The notes below the pieces were generated by a model. That model ran no database searches. It saw nothing but the letters and a program-made list of their open reading frames with translations, and had not been told where the DNA came from. Shown here one piece after another: positions 47,955-57,041 of a DNA stretch of 64,000 bases (positions within the stretch are counted from its first letter, which is position 1; each line of letters begins with the position of its first letter). This DNA is from Mycobacterium sp. Marseille-P9652 (GTDB taxonomy: Bacteria > Actinomycetota > Actinomycetes > Mycobacteriales > Mycobacteriaceae). The stretch is taken from the NCBI RefSeq assembly GCF_902652685.1, contig NZ_CACRUY010000001.1, positions 1-64,000 of the forward strand, read 5' to 3'. A program made the position numbers and the translations under genes.

Positions 47955-48842
47955 CTAGGACGGCCGCGCGACGATCACGGGCATCCGGACCGAGTGCACG
48001 ACGGCGTTGCTCACCGAGCCCAGCAGCATGCCGCTCACCCCGCCCCGGCCGTGGCTGCCCACGACGGTCAGTTGCGACGCTTCGGACTTCTCGATCAGCT
48101 GCCGGGCCGGCTGGTCGCACACGACGAGCCGGTGCACCGTCACGTCGGGATAGCGTTCCTGCCAGCCCGCCAGGCGCTCGGACAGGCTCAACTCGGCCTG
48201 CGACTTCACGGCCGCCCAGTCTAGCCCCGGAAGTTCGAGGGCCTCGACGTCGCTCCATGCATGCAGGGCGGTGAGCTCGACACCACGCCGGGACGCCTCG
48301 TCGAACGCGATGGCGGTCGCCAGCTCCGAGGCGGGCGAGCCGTCGATCCCCACGAGCACCGGCGCCTGCATCGGGTGCGGCATCAGCGGGTCCTCGTCGT
48401 GGATGACCGCCACCGGGCAACGGGCGCTGCGCACCACGCTCGAGCTGACCGAGCCGAGCAGCAGCCTGGCCGCCGCGCCCCGTCCACTGCTGCCCACGAC
48501 CACCAGCTCGGCCTCCTCGGACATGACCGTCAGCGTGGGCACGGGCGGCGAGCAGCGCAGCTCGCTGTGGATCTCGATCGGGTGCTCGGCGCTCACCGCG
48601 TCCTGAGCGATCTTGACCCCCTGCTCGAGAACCTGCCGGCCCTGCTCCTCCTGCCACACCGCGACCCCGGCCGAGACCGGCAGCTGCGGCAGCATCGGCA
48701 CCATCGCGTTCACCATGTGCACGACGGTCAGGGGGACGTGCCGCATCGCCGCCTCGCGAGCCGCCCAGCAGACCGCCGCGTTCGACGCCCCCGATCCGTC
48801 CACCCCGACGACGATGCCCCGGCGATTCACTGGTGCGGACAT
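47955..48842 (-). CDS. Universal stress protein, tandem (Rv2005c/Rv2623-like)
   Basis: This 295-residue protein has two USP domains. Each begins with the Asp of the VGVDGS or VGIDGS motif and ends with an ATP-binding G-2x-G-9x-G-S/T signature (VGSSGRGAAARLLLGSVSSS and VGSHGRGGVSGMLLGSVSNA). Rv2623 of this group binds ATP and slows growth during infection. It is divergent from the OtsB1/GH65 gene, with two DosR-like boxes between, as for Rv2005c and Rv2006 in M. tuberculosis. Confidence 0.92.
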   Translation of the reverse strand: MSAPVNRRGIVVGVDGSGASNAAVCWAAREAAMRHVPLTVVHMVNAMVPMLPQLPVSAGVAVWQEEQGRQVLEQGVKIAQDAVSAEHPIEIHSELRCSPPVPTLTVMSEEAELVVVGSSGRGAAARLLLGSVSSSVVRSARCPVAVIHDEDPLMPHPMQAPVLVGIDGSPASELATAIAFDEASRRGVELTALHAWSDVEALELPGLDWAAVKSQAELSLSERLAGWQERYPDVTVHRLVVCDQPARQLIEKSEASQLTVVGSHGRGGVSGMLLGSVSNAVVHSVRMPVIVARPS

Positions 48843-48896
48843 GGCCTTCTCCCTCCGTTACCCCACAACGCTATTGGCCCGATTTGCGCCGTTCAG

Positions 48897-48910
48897 GAGG
48901 CTTAAGTCAC
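48897..48910. promoter_or_regulatory. DosR-like box, distal of a tandem pair
   Basis: GAGGCTTAAGTCAC keeps the CTTAAGTC core of the DosR palindrome. It lies 55 bp from the USP start and 22 bp (start to start) from the next box, two helical turns, the spacing often seen for paired DosR sites. Confidence 0.5.
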
Positions 48911-48918
48911 CAACCGCA

Positions 48919-48932
48919 TGGCCATCGGACCT
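48919..48932. promoter_or_regulatory. DosR-like box, second of a tandem pair
   Basis: TGGCCATCGGACCT is a DosR-type element between the divergent USP and OtsB1-like genes. It lies about 30-55 bp before the candidate starts of the latter. Confidence 0.5.
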
Positions 48933-48960
48933 TCCTGCGCCGCAGAGTATTGACCGTCGC

Positions 48961-51900
48961 GTGCGCCGGGCTCATCGTCACAAGGTGACCGAATGGCCCG
49001 CGACCATAGACCGCCGCTACCACGACGCGGTGATCTTCAAGCTCTGCAGCCTGGTCCACGAGACCGGAGCTGGCACCCCCGCGGCCGCCGTCGAGACCCG
49101 GGATTCGACCATCCCGTTGCTGCGGCGCCTGCGCGACGCCGGCATCGCCACCGCCGTCTATTCCACCGTCCGCGACTGCGCGCCCGTCGTGCGCGCCGCC
49201 GGGCTCAACGACCTCGTCACCGCGATCGTCGACGGCGTCGGCAGGCGCGACGCGGCCGCGTTGGCCGACGCGGCGAACCGGCTGGACGTCAGGCCCGTTC
49301 GCTGTGTGAGCGTGTTGTGCGACCCGGCGGGCACTGCCGCCGCCAGGGACGGCGGCTTCCGCCTGGTCGTCGGCGTCGAACACAACGGAGGCGGCGACGA
49401 CCTGCTGACCGGCGGCGCCGACACCGTCGTCGCCGACCTCGCCGAGATCACCGTGCGGAACGTGGGCAGCCCGATGTCGGAGATCGCCGACGCCCTGCAG
49501 GTGTACAGCCAGCTGCAGGAGCTCGCGCGCAGCCGGCGACCGGTGGTCTTCCTCGACTTCGACGGCACCCTGTCCGAGATCGTCGACCAGCCCGATGCCG
49601 CGACGCTGGTCGAGGGCGCGGCCGACGGCCTGGCCGCGCTCGCCGCGCGGTGTCCGGTCGCCGTCATCAGCGGTCGCGACCTGGGCGACGTCCGCGACCG
49701 CGTCAAGGTCGAGGGCTTGTGGTACGCGGGCAGCCACGGCTTCGAGCTGGCCGCACCGGACGGCACCCATCACGAGAACGCCGCGGCCGCCGGCGTCGCC
49801 GAGACGCTGGCGCGCGCCGCGGGCCGGCTCGCCGACGAGCTCGGCGCGATGTCGGGAATAGTGGTGGAGCACAAGCGCTTTGCGGTCGCGGTGCATTACC
49901 GCAACGCCGACCCGGGTGAGGTCGACAAGGTGGTCGCGACCGTGCGCCGGCTCGGACGCTCCGAGGGACTGCGGGTCACCACCGGCCGCAAGATCGTCGA
50001 GCTGCGCCCCGACATCGACTGGGACAAGGGCAAGGCGCTCAACTGGCTCCTCGACCGCATCCACGGCACCGCGGAGCCGCCCAATTCCGCTGCGGCGCTG
50101 CCGATCTACATCGGCGACGACATCACCGACGAGGACGCGTTCGGTGCGATCCACTTCGGCGGCGTGGGGATCATCGTCCGCCATCGCGAGGACGGCGACC
50201 GCTATTCAGCAGCGCCGCTCAGCCTGGAGAACCCTTCCGCGGTCTGCACGTTCATCACGCGGCTGGCACATGACCTGGAGAGCCAGGCGGCCGAGCCGCG
50301 CCACCCGTGGGAACTGGTGTACGAGGGGTATGACCCCGCCAGCGAGCGGCTGCGCGAGTCGCTGTGCACCGTGGGCAACGGTTACGTCGCCACCCGTGGC
50401 TGCGCGCCGGAGGCGGTGGCGTCCGAGTCGCATTACCCGGGCACGTACGCCGCGGGCGTGTACAACGAGCTGTCCGACCGGATCGCGGGCCGCACGATCG
50501 AGAACGAGAGCCTGGTCAACCTGCCGAACTGGCTGTCGCTGACCTTCCGCGTCGACGGCGGTCCCTGGTTTCACGTGGACGAGGCCGAATTGTTGTTCTA
50601 CCGGCAGAGTTTCGACCTGCGCAACGCGACGCTGACCCGCAGGCTCCGGTTTCGGGACGGCTCCGGGAGGATCACGGCCGTCACGCAGGAGCGGTTCGCG
50701 TCCATGCACGACCCGCACATCCTGGCCATGCGGACCGCGGTCACGGCCGAGAATTGGTCGGGCTCAGTGGAATTCAGGTCCCTGCTGGACGGGACCGTGC
50801 AGAACACCATGGTCGAGCGCTACCGGTCGCTGTCGAGCGCTCACCTCACCGAGACGGTCATCGAGGACCTGGCGCCCGACACGGTGCTGCTGCGAACCCA
50901 GACCTCGCAGTCGCGGATCGCGGTCGCGGTGGCCGCGCGCAGCACGGTGTGGCGCGACGAGGGGCCGGCCGGCCAGCCGGCGGAGGCCGAGTGCGTTTCC
51001 GTCACCGAGGACGGACGGGGCGGTCACGACATCCGTGTCGAGTTGTCGGCGGGACGGACCGTCACGTGCGAGAAGATCGCCACCCTCTTCACCGGCCGCG
51101 ACGCCGCCATCTCCGAACCGGCCAGCGCCGCGCTGCAACAGCTTCAGGCGGCCGACCGCTACGCCGAGCTGCACACTCAGCACGTCCGCGCCTGGCGGCG
51201 GTTGTGGGAGCAGTGCGACATCGGCCTCGCCGACAACGAGGACGCGCTGCAGGTACTGCGGCTGCATTTCGTCCATCTGCTGCAGACGATTTCGCCGCAC
51301 ACCGCCGAGCTCGACGCCGGCGTCCCGGCGCGCGGGCTGCACGGCGAGGCCTACCGCGGGCACGTCTTCTGGGACTCCCTGTTCGTGTCCCCGGTCCTGA
51401 ACTTCCGCATGCCCAACGTGTCCCGCTCACTGCTGCTCTACCGCTACCGCCGGCTTCCCGAGGCGCGCCGGGCCGCGCGCCGGGCGGGCCACCGGGGGGC
51501 GATGTATCCCTGGCAGTCGGGCAGCGACGGGCGCGAGGTCAGCCAGGAGCTACACCTCAATCCCCAGTCGGGCCGCTGGGTTCCGGACGCCAGCGCGCGG
51601 GCGCACCACGTCGGGCTGGCCGTCGCGTACAACGCGTGGCAGCACTATCAGGTGACCGGTGACCGCCAGTTCCTCATCGACTACGGGGCCGAGATGCTCG
51701 TCGAGGTCGCCAGATTCTGGGTCGGGTTGGCCACCTTCGACGACAGCCGCGGCCGCTACACGATCCGCGGGATCATCGGGCCCGACGAATTCCACTCGGG
51801 CTATCCGGGCAAGGAGTACGACGGCATCGACAACAACGCCTACACCAACGTGATGGCGGTGTGGGTGATCATGCGGGCGATGGACGCGCTGGACCTGCTG

Positions 51901-52695
51901 CCCTTGCGCGACCGGCTCGACCTGGTGGCCAAGATCGGCCTGGATCCCGACGAGCTCGACCGGTGGGACCACGTGACGCGCCGGATGTTCGTCCCCTTCC
52001 ACGACGGAGTGATAAGTCAGTTCGAGGGCTATGCCGATCTGGCGGAGCTGGATTGGGAGCATTACCGGCAGCGCTACGGGAACATCCAGCGGCTCGACCG
52101 CATCCTCGAGGCCGAGAACGACAGCGTCAACAACTACCGGGCGTCCAAGCAGGCCGACGCGCTGATGCTGTTCTACCTGCTGTCGTCCGAGGAGTTGCTC
52201 GGGATCTTGGGCAGGCTCGGTTACCGGTTCCCGCCCGAGCAGATCCCGAAGACGGTCGACTACTACCTCGCGCGCACGTCGGACGGATCGACGCTGAGTT
52301 CGCTGGTGCATTCCTGGGTCATCGCCCGCGCCAACCGGCATCACGCCATGAGGTACTTCGTGAAGGTGCTGGCCTCCGACATCGTTGACATCCAGGGCGG
52401 CACCACCTCGGAGGGGATCCACCTGGCGGCGATGGCCGGCAGCATCGACCTGCTGCAGCGGTGCTTCACCGGGCTCGAGACCCGCGACGACCGGTTGGTG
52501 CTCGCCCCCCACTGGCCCAAAGCCCTGGGGCCCATCGAGTTCGCATTCGTCTACCGCGGCCAGCGCCTGCACCTGTCGATCAGCGGCCGGTCCGGCGCGC
52601 TCACCTCCGAGGCCGGCAACGCCGAGCCGATCCTCGTCGAGTGCCGCGGCCGCCTGCACCGCCTGTTGCCCGGGCATACCGCCCAGGTCGTGTGA
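48961..52695 (+). CDS. otsB1: OtsB1 trehalose-6-phosphate phosphatase/GH65 fusion (Rv2006-like)
   Basis: This 1244-residue protein is the close counterpart of M. tuberculosis Rv2006 (OtsB1). The N-terminal HAD-like domain is badly degenerate (FKLCSLVH at motif I). The trehalose-6-phosphate phosphatase domain has intact motifs: Asp199 and Asp201 in FLDFDGTLSEI, VISGRDLGDVR, and GDDITDEDAF. The GH65 domain carries the acid Glu943 in GPDEFHSGY and the phosphate loop [14 protein letters not shown]. It may remove phosphate from trehalose 6-phosphate and also act on a disaccharide. The GTG at 48961 aligns with the Rv2006 N-terminus (VTxxPxTIDRRYHDAVI at the same distance); GTG 48985 is an alternative. 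Confidence 0.88.
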   Translation: MRRAHRHKVTEWPATIDRRYHDAVIFKLCSLVHETGAGTPAAAVETRDSTIPLLRRLRDAGIATAVYSTVRDCAPVVRAAGLNDLVTAIVDGVGRRDAAALADAANRLDVRPVRCVSVLCDPAGTAAARDGGFRLVVGVEHNGGGDDLLTGGADTVVADLAEITVRNVGSPMSEIADALQVYSQLQELARSRRPVVFLDFDGTLSEIVDQPDAATLVEGAADGLAALAARCPVAVISGRDLGDVRDRVKVEGLWYAGSHGFELAAPDGTHHENAAAAGVAETLARAAGRLADELGAMSGIVVEHKRFAVAVHYRNADPGEVDKVVATVRRLGRSEGLRVTTGRKIVELRPDIDWDKGKALNWLLDRIHGTAEPPNSAAALPIYIGDDITDEDAFGAIHFGGVGIIVRHREDGDRYSAAPLSLENPSAVCTFITRLAHDLESQAAEPRHPWELVYEGYDPASERLRESLCTVGNGYVATRGCAPEAVASESHYPGTYAAGVYNELSDRIAGRTIENESLVNLPNWLSLTFRVDGGPWFHVDEAELLFYRQSFDLRNATLTRRLRFRDGSGRITAVTQERFASMHDPHILAMRTAVTAENWSGSVEFRSLLDGTVQNTMVERYRSLSSAHLTETVIEDLAPDTVLLRTQTSQSRIAVAVAARSTVWRDEGPAGQPAEAECVSVTEDGRGGHDIRVELSAGRTVTCEKIATLFTGRDAAISEPASAALQQLQAADRYAELHTQHVRAWRRLWEQCDIGLADNEDALQVLRLHFVHLLQTISPHTAELDAGVPARGLHGEAYRGHVFWDSLFVSPVLNFRMPNVSRSLLLYRYRRLPEARRAARRAGHRGAMYPWQSGSDGREVSQELHLNPQSGRWVPDASARAHHVGLAVAYNAWQHYQVTGDRQFLIDYGAEMLVEVARFWVGLATFDDSRGRYTIRGIIGPDEFHSGYPGKEYDGIDNNAYTNVMAVWVIMRAMDALDLLPLRDRLDLVAKIGLDPDELDRWDHVTRRMFVPFHDGVISQFEGYADLAELDWEHYRQRYGNIQRLDRILEAENDSVNNYRASKQADALMLFYLLSSEELLGILGRLGYRFPPEQIPKTVDYYLARTSDGSTLSSLVHSWVIARANRHHAMRYFVKVLASDIVDIQGGTTSEGIHLAAMAGSIDLLQRCFTGLETRDDRLVLAPHWPKALGPIEFAFVYRGQRLHLSISGRSGALTSEAGNAEPILVECRGRLHRLLPGHTAQVV

Positions 52696-52724
52696 CCGCC
52701 GAGGTGACCCCCGCCGGCGAAGCG

Positions 52725-52738
52725 GGGCCGAAGGACCC
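52725..52738 (+). promoter_or_regulatory. DosR-like box upstream of a universal stress protein gene
   Basis: GGGCCGAAGGACCC, a near-perfect DosR-type palindrome, is centred 85 bp before the USP ATG. Confidence 0.65.
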
Positions 52739-52816
52739 TGCCGGGCGGCAGGCGCGGCCCAATAGTGTTGATCGCGGCGACATTCGGCAACAACTCTTCG
52801 GATCGGGAGGGCGCTG

Positions 52817-53632
52817 ATGAATCAGGAACCGGGGCGGATCGTGGTGGGTATCGACGGCTCGGACGCCGCGATCAACGCGGCCGAGTGGGCGGTCACCGAG
52901 GCCGTCGGCCTCAACGTCCCGATCAGGCTCGTTTTCGCCGTCCCCGAGCGTCAAGGGGAGTCCGGCGGCGACCCCCTGGACGTCGAGTACGCCGAGACGT
53001 CGCTGCGCGCCTCGGATGCCGCGATCGCGGCCCTGGGCGAGCCGGTCAAGGTCGAATGCGCGATCGTGCCCGGTGCGCCCGAGGACGTCCTGGTCGGGGA
53101 GTCGGGCGGCGCGGCGCTGGTGTGCATCGGGTCCGTCGGGATCGGGCGGGTGGCCCGCCGGGTGCTCGGATCGACCGCCGACGCCGTCGCCCGCAGGGCG
53201 CGCTGCCCGGTCGCGATCGTCCGCACCGACCGGGAGGCCCCCGAAGGCGGGGGTACCGATCCCGGGTGGGTCGCCGTGGTCGTCGACGACTCCCGGGGCA
53301 ACGACGCGGTACTCGCGCACGGTTTCCGCGAGGCGGAACTGCGCGGGGCCCCGATCCTGGCGATGGGGGTGTGGCGCTGGGGCGTCGGCGAGATCCCCTT
53401 CCGCCAGCTGGACGAGCGGCTGGGCCCGTGGGTCGAACGCTACCCCGGGATCCACGTCATGCCGGCGGCTGCGCGGCACGGGGCGGCCGAGTTTCTCTCT
53501 CACACACAAGAATGCATCCAGCTCGCTGTGGTCGGCACGGCGGACGCCGACAAGGTTGCCCGGATGGTCGGCCCGACGGGTCAGCGCTTCGGCGGCCGCT
53601 GCGGCTGCTCGGTGTTGGTGGTGCGCGGCTGA
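52817..53632 (+). CDS. Universal stress protein, tandem, second domain shortened
   Basis: This 271-residue USP has a normal first domain (IVVGIDGSDAAINAAEWAV; IGSVGIGRVARRVLGSTADA) but a second domain in which the ATP motif is weak (VVVDDSRGNDAVLAHGF, VGTADADKVARMVG), so only one nucleotide site may work. It begins with GGGAGG upstream of the ATG and converges with the next USP, 15 bp between stops. Confidence 0.88.
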   Translation: MNQEPGRIVVGIDGSDAAINAAEWAVTEAVGLNVPIRLVFAVPERQGESGGDPLDVEYAETSLRASDAAIAALGEPVKVECAIVPGAPEDVLVGESGGAALVCIGSVGIGRVARRVLGSTADAVARRARCPVAIVRTDREAPEGGGTDPGWVAVVVDDSRGNDAVLAHGFREAELRGAPILAMGVWRWGVGEIPFRQLDERLGPWVERYPGIHVMPAAARHGAAEFLSHTQECIQLAVVGTADADKVARMVGPTGQRFGGRCGCSVLVVRG

Positions 53633-53647
53633 CGGCAGGCCGACCGG

Positions 53648-54535
53648 CTACGCGTGGCGGACGACGATCACGGGCACCCGGGCCGACTGGGCCACCGCGG
53701 AGCTGACCGATCCCAGAAGCATCCCGGGGAAGCCGCCTCGTCCGTGGCTGCCGACCACGACCAGCTGCGCCCGCTCGGACTCCTGGAGCAGCCAGTGGGA
53801 TGGCTTGTCGCAGTGCAGTATTCGCTGCACGTGCACGTCCGGGTACTCCTCTTGCCACCCGGCCAGCCGTTCGGCCAGGATCTCGTGCCCCTCGTTCTCG
53901 CGGTCGCGCCAGTCCATGCCCAGGACCGGGAACACCCCGACGTCGCTCCACACGTGCAGCGCCAGCAGGTCCACCCCGCGGCGCGACGCCTCCTCGAAGG
54001 CCAGGGCGGTCGCCGCCTCCGACGCCGGGGACCCGTCAATGCCCAGCAGCACCGGCGCACCCGCATCGGGCGTCGCCGCGCCGTCGCCGGAACGGATCAC
54101 CGCGACCGGGCAGTGCGCGTGGTGGACGAGGCCCGTCGTCACCGAGCCCAGCAGCAGGCGGCCCAGGGCGCCCATGCCCTCGCTCCCGGCCACCACCATC
54201 CAGGCGTCCTTGGACGCCTCGATCAGCGCGGGCAGGATGCCGGAATAGACCGTCGCGACGCGGATCTCGGGCTGATCGGAGTCACCGAGGCTGGCGCTCA
54301 GCGTCTTTCGCGCCCGGTCGACCACCTGCCGCGCCTCGTCCTGCTGCCAGTCGGGCATCTCGGCGTAGAGCTGGCCCACCGGCCAGCCCACCACCACCGG
54401 CGCGACGGCGTGCATCAAGGTGATGGGCAGCCGGCGCAGGGCGGCCTCGCGGGCGCCCCAGGCCACGGCAGCGTCCGACGCCGCCGACCCGTCGACGCAC
54501 ACCAGCACCCCGTGTTTGCTTGCGGTGTCGGTCAT
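53648..54535 (-). CDS. Universal stress protein, tandem (Rv2623-like)
   Basis: This 295-residue protein has two complete USP domains (VLVCVDGSAASDAAVAWGAR; LLGIDGSPASEAATALAFEEA) with the G-2x-G-9x-G-S signatures AGSEGMGALGRLLLGSVTTG and VGSHGRGGFPGMLLGSVSSA. ATG 54535 has AAGGAG seven bases upstream. It follows the GNAT gene by 17 bp and shares its DosR-box promoter. Confidence 0.92.
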   Translation of the reverse strand: MTDTASKHGVLVCVDGSAASDAAVAWGAREAALRRLPITLMHAVAPVVVGWPVGQLYAEMPDWQQDEARQVVDRARKTLSASLGDSDQPEIRVATVYSGILPALIEASKDAWMVVAGSEGMGALGRLLLGSVTTGLVHHAHCPVAVIRSGDGAATPDAGAPVLLGIDGSPASEAATALAFEEASRRGVDLLALHVWSDVGVFPVLGMDWRDRENEGHEILAERLAGWQEEYPDVHVQRILHCDKPSHWLLQESERAQLVVVGSHGRGGFPGMLLGSVSSAVAQSARVPVIVVRHA

Positions 54536-54552
54536 TTCGCACTCCTTTGCCA

Positions 54553-55086
54553 TCAGATCCGGTCGGGCAGCTCGATCACGAGGTGGCGAATCGGCCCGCC
54601 GTCCGCGGGCTGACACGGCCAGCCCAGGTCGAAGAAGACCGTCAGCATGAGGTGGTTCTCGCCGAGGACGTCGGCGACGAACCGCCCGATCCCGCGCTCC
54701 CGTGCGGCCCGGGCGAGGTGCTTGAGCAGCGCTGTTCCCACGCCCAGCGAGTGGTCCTCGTGCGCCACCACGACCGCGACTTCGGCGGCGCCCGGGTCGT
54801 CGTCGCCGACGGTGTAGTGCGCGACGCCAATCAGCCGGCCGGCGTCGAAGGCGCCCAGCGCGTACAGCCCGTCGGCGGGGTCGGTGAGCCTGCCGACCAG
54901 CTCCGGCAGGTCGACCGGCCGCAGCGTGAAGAACCGGAAGTAGCGGTCGTAGTCGGAGAGGTGCTGATGCAGCGCCAGCACGGCCTCTGCGTCGTCGCGG
55001 TCCAGCCGCCGCAACGAGACCACGCGGCCGTCGATCAGCCGCGCCCGGGCGATCGGCTGCGCCGCCCCCACCGCCTGATCGCTCAT
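54553..55086 (-). CDS. GNAT-family N-acetyltransferase
   Basis: This 177-residue acetyltransferase has the GNAT acetyl-CoA loop VAHEDHSLGVGTALLKHL near residue 110 and an N-terminal LIDGRVVSLRRLDRDDAEAV typical of the Pat-like and acyl-CoA ligase acetyltransferase groups. It has no cyclic-nucleotide domain. Protein lysine acetylation is possible but not shown. ATG 55086 is preferred; upstream frame to 55161 would run through the tandem DosR-like boxes. Confidence 0.85.
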   Translation of the reverse strand: MSDQAVGAAQPIARARLIDGRVVSLRRLDRDDAEAVLALHQHLSDYDRYFRFFTLRPVDLPELVGRLTDPADGLYALGAFDAGRLIGVAHYTVGDDDPGAAEVAVVVAHEDHSLGVGTALLKHLARAARERGIGRFVADVLGENHLMLTVFFDLGWPCQPADGGPIRHLVIELPDRI

Positions 55087-55123
55087 GCGTGCGACGCTAT
55101 TCGACGATCGGCGCTCTGCGGCA

Positions 55124-55137
55124 GAGTCGTTAGGCCC
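55124..55137 (-). promoter_or_regulatory. DosR-like box, proximal, upstream of the GNAT/USP pair
   Basis: GAGTCGTTAGGCCC is nearly identical to the boxes at 14594 and 59488. Its centre is 44 bp from the GNAT ATG. Confidence 0.6.
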
Positions 55138-55144
55138 CGGGGGG

Positions 55145-55158
55145 CGGCCGATGGTCCC
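55145..55158 (-). promoter_or_regulatory. DosR-like box, distal, upstream of the GNAT/USP pair
   Basis: CGGCCGATGGTCCC lies 21 bp (start to start) from the proximal box, the tandem arrangement typical of strongly DosR-activated genes. Confidence 0.6.
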
Positions 55159-55183
55159 CACAGGGGACGTGGGCCGGGCGGGG

Positions 55184-56893
55184 TCAGTCGGTGATCGGGG
55201 CCACCCAGTGCACCCGGGTGCCCCCCTCGGGTGAACCGGTGATCTCGCAGGTCCCGCCGAGCCGTTCGGCGCGGTGCTTCATGTTGGCCAGGCCGCTGTG
55301 CCGAGCGTTGCCGGCGGGGATGCCCAGGCCGTCGTCGCAGATGTCGAGGACGAACATGTCGGCGACGTTGATGTCGACGGTCAGGCGCGACGCGCCGGAG
55401 TGGCGAAGCGCGTTGCTGATCGCTTCGGTGGCGACGGCCTCGGCGTTGTCGGCGAGCTCGCCGGTGACGGCGGTCATCGGCCCGTGCATGCGGACGGTGG
55501 TCACGATGTCGCGGTTCTGGGTCAGATCGGCGATCACCCGCTGGATCCGGTGCCGGAAGTCGACGTCCTTGCCGGGCGGGGACTTGAGCTGGAAGATCGT
55601 CGTCCGGATCTCCTCGATGATCGTCTGCAGGTCGTCGAGCGTTCGGTTGAGCCGGTCGGCTACCTCGGGCGAGCGCGACCTGGCCAGCGTGCCCTGCAGG
55701 TCCATGCCGGCGGCGAACAACCGCTGGATGACGTGGTCGTGCAGGTCGTGGGCGATGCGCTCGCGCTCGGCGAGGATGGTCAGCTGCCGGGAGTCCTCGC
55801 GGGCCGAGGCCAGCACGAGCGCTATCGCGGCGTGCGTGGCGAAATCGCTCACCAGGTCGAGGTAATCCTCGCTGAACGGCGGCTGGTCGGCGGCGCGGGC
55901 GATCGCGATGACCCCCGCGACGTGGTCGTCGGCGCGCAGAGGCATGACGATGGCGGGGCGCTGGCCCACGTCGGTGAACGCCTCGATCGGGTAGCGCATC
56001 GACTCGGTGATCAACGGCTCGCCGGAGCGGAAGACGCCGCCCGTGGTGGACCCGTCCACCGGGACGCGCTGCCCCAGCACCTGGTCGGCGTGCAGGCCCA
56101 CGGCGGCGGACACGACGAGCGTGTCGACCTCGTCGTCGGGCACGTCGGCCTCGGCCGGCACCAGCACGATCGCCTGCTCGGCGTCGGTCAGGACGCGGGC
56201 GCTCTCGGCGATCAACTGCAGGGGACGGCGGTGCGGCGCGGCGCTGGACAGCAGGGCCGTGGTGATCTCGCGGCTGGCCTCCAGCCACTTCCCGGCGGTG
56301 CGCTCGCGCAGGAACAGCTGCGCGTTGTCGATGGCCGCCGCGGCCGCGAACGCCAGCGCGCGGGCCGCCATCTCGTCCGACTCGGAGAACGTCCGCTGCG
56401 GGTCGACGTGGGTCAGGTAGATATTCCCGAACACTTTGCCGCGGATCGTGATGGGCACCGAGAGGAAGGCTCGCATCGGGGGGTGGTGCTCCGGGAATCC
56501 TGCGGAGGCGGGGTGATCCGCCAGGTTGTCCATCCGCACGGCAGGCTCGTCGAAGATCGAGAGGCTGAGCAGGCCCTTGCCGACGGGCAGGTGCCCGATG
56601 CGCTGGACCGTCTCGTCGTCCATGCCCTCGTGCACGAACGAGATCAGGTTGCCGTCGGGGTCGCGGACGGCCAGCGCGCCGTACGGCGCGTTAGTGAGTT
56701 CGCGGGCCGCGGCGACGATCCGGCGCAGCGTCGCGTCGAGGTCGAGGTCCGAGCCGATCTGGATGAAGACGCCGAGCAGCTGCTCCATTTGGTCGCGCGC
56801 CGCCAGCAGTTCGTCGAGCTGAGCGTGCATCCTGCTCACCAGCCCGCGTTGGCCGAGGCCGGCGAAAGCCGAGCCCCTATCGTCGGCGGTCAC
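55184..56893 (-). CDS. dosS: Redox/hypoxia sensor histidine kinase DosS (DevS)
   Basis: This 569-residue cytosolic kinase has two GAF domains (about 30-180 and 200-350), a HisKA_3 domain with phospho-acceptor His385 in ARDLHDH-type context (AHDLHDHVIQRLFAAG) and a HATPase domain (DICDDGLGIPAG, GGTRVHWVAPITD at the end). In GAF-A the motif FPEHHPPM gives His137 as the heme ligand, equivalent to His149 of M. tuberculosis DosS, so O2, NO and CO sensing through heme is expected. The GTG at 56893 is chosen because GGAGGT lies ten bases upstream. It follows dosR by 148 bp, a wider gap than the near-adjacent pair in M. tuberculosis. No second sensor (DosT) is in the window. Confidence 0.95.
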   Translation of the reverse strand: MTADDRGSAFAGLGQRGLVSRMHAQLDELLAARDQMEQLLGVFIQIGSDLDLDATLRRIVAAARELTNAPYGALAVRDPDGNLISFVHEGMDDETVQRIGHLPVGKGLLSLSIFDEPAVRMDNLADHPASAGFPEHHPPMRAFLSVPITIRGKVFGNIYLTHVDPQRTFSESDEMAARALAFAAAAAIDNAQLFLRERTAGKWLEASREITTALLSSAAPHRRPLQLIAESARVLTDAEQAIVLVPAEADVPDDEVDTLVVSAAVGLHADQVLGQRVPVDGSTTGGVFRSGEPLITESMRYPIEAFTDVGQRPAIVMPLRADDHVAGVIAIARAADQPPFSEDYLDLVSDFATHAAIALVLASAREDSRQLTILAERERIAHDLHDHVIQRLFAAGMDLQGTLARSRSPEVADRLNRTLDDLQTIIEEIRTTIFQLKSPPGKDVDFRHRIQRVIADLTQNRDIVTTVRMHGPMTAVTGELADNAEAVATEAISNALRHSGASRLTVDINVADMFVLDICDDGLGIPAGNARHSGLANMKHRAERLGGTCEITGSPEGGTRVHWVAPITD

Positions 56894-57041
56894 CCGACCG
56901 TTACCTCCACGAAGGTTGAGGGCGGTGGCCTCTTGCGTTGTGCGAAGCGTGCAGGACACGAAGCGAAAGACCACACACCAGCTTAGACCCGTCCGGCCGC
57001 GCTGCCCAACATGGTCGGCGCGGGGTCGGCGGGCTTGCCGG

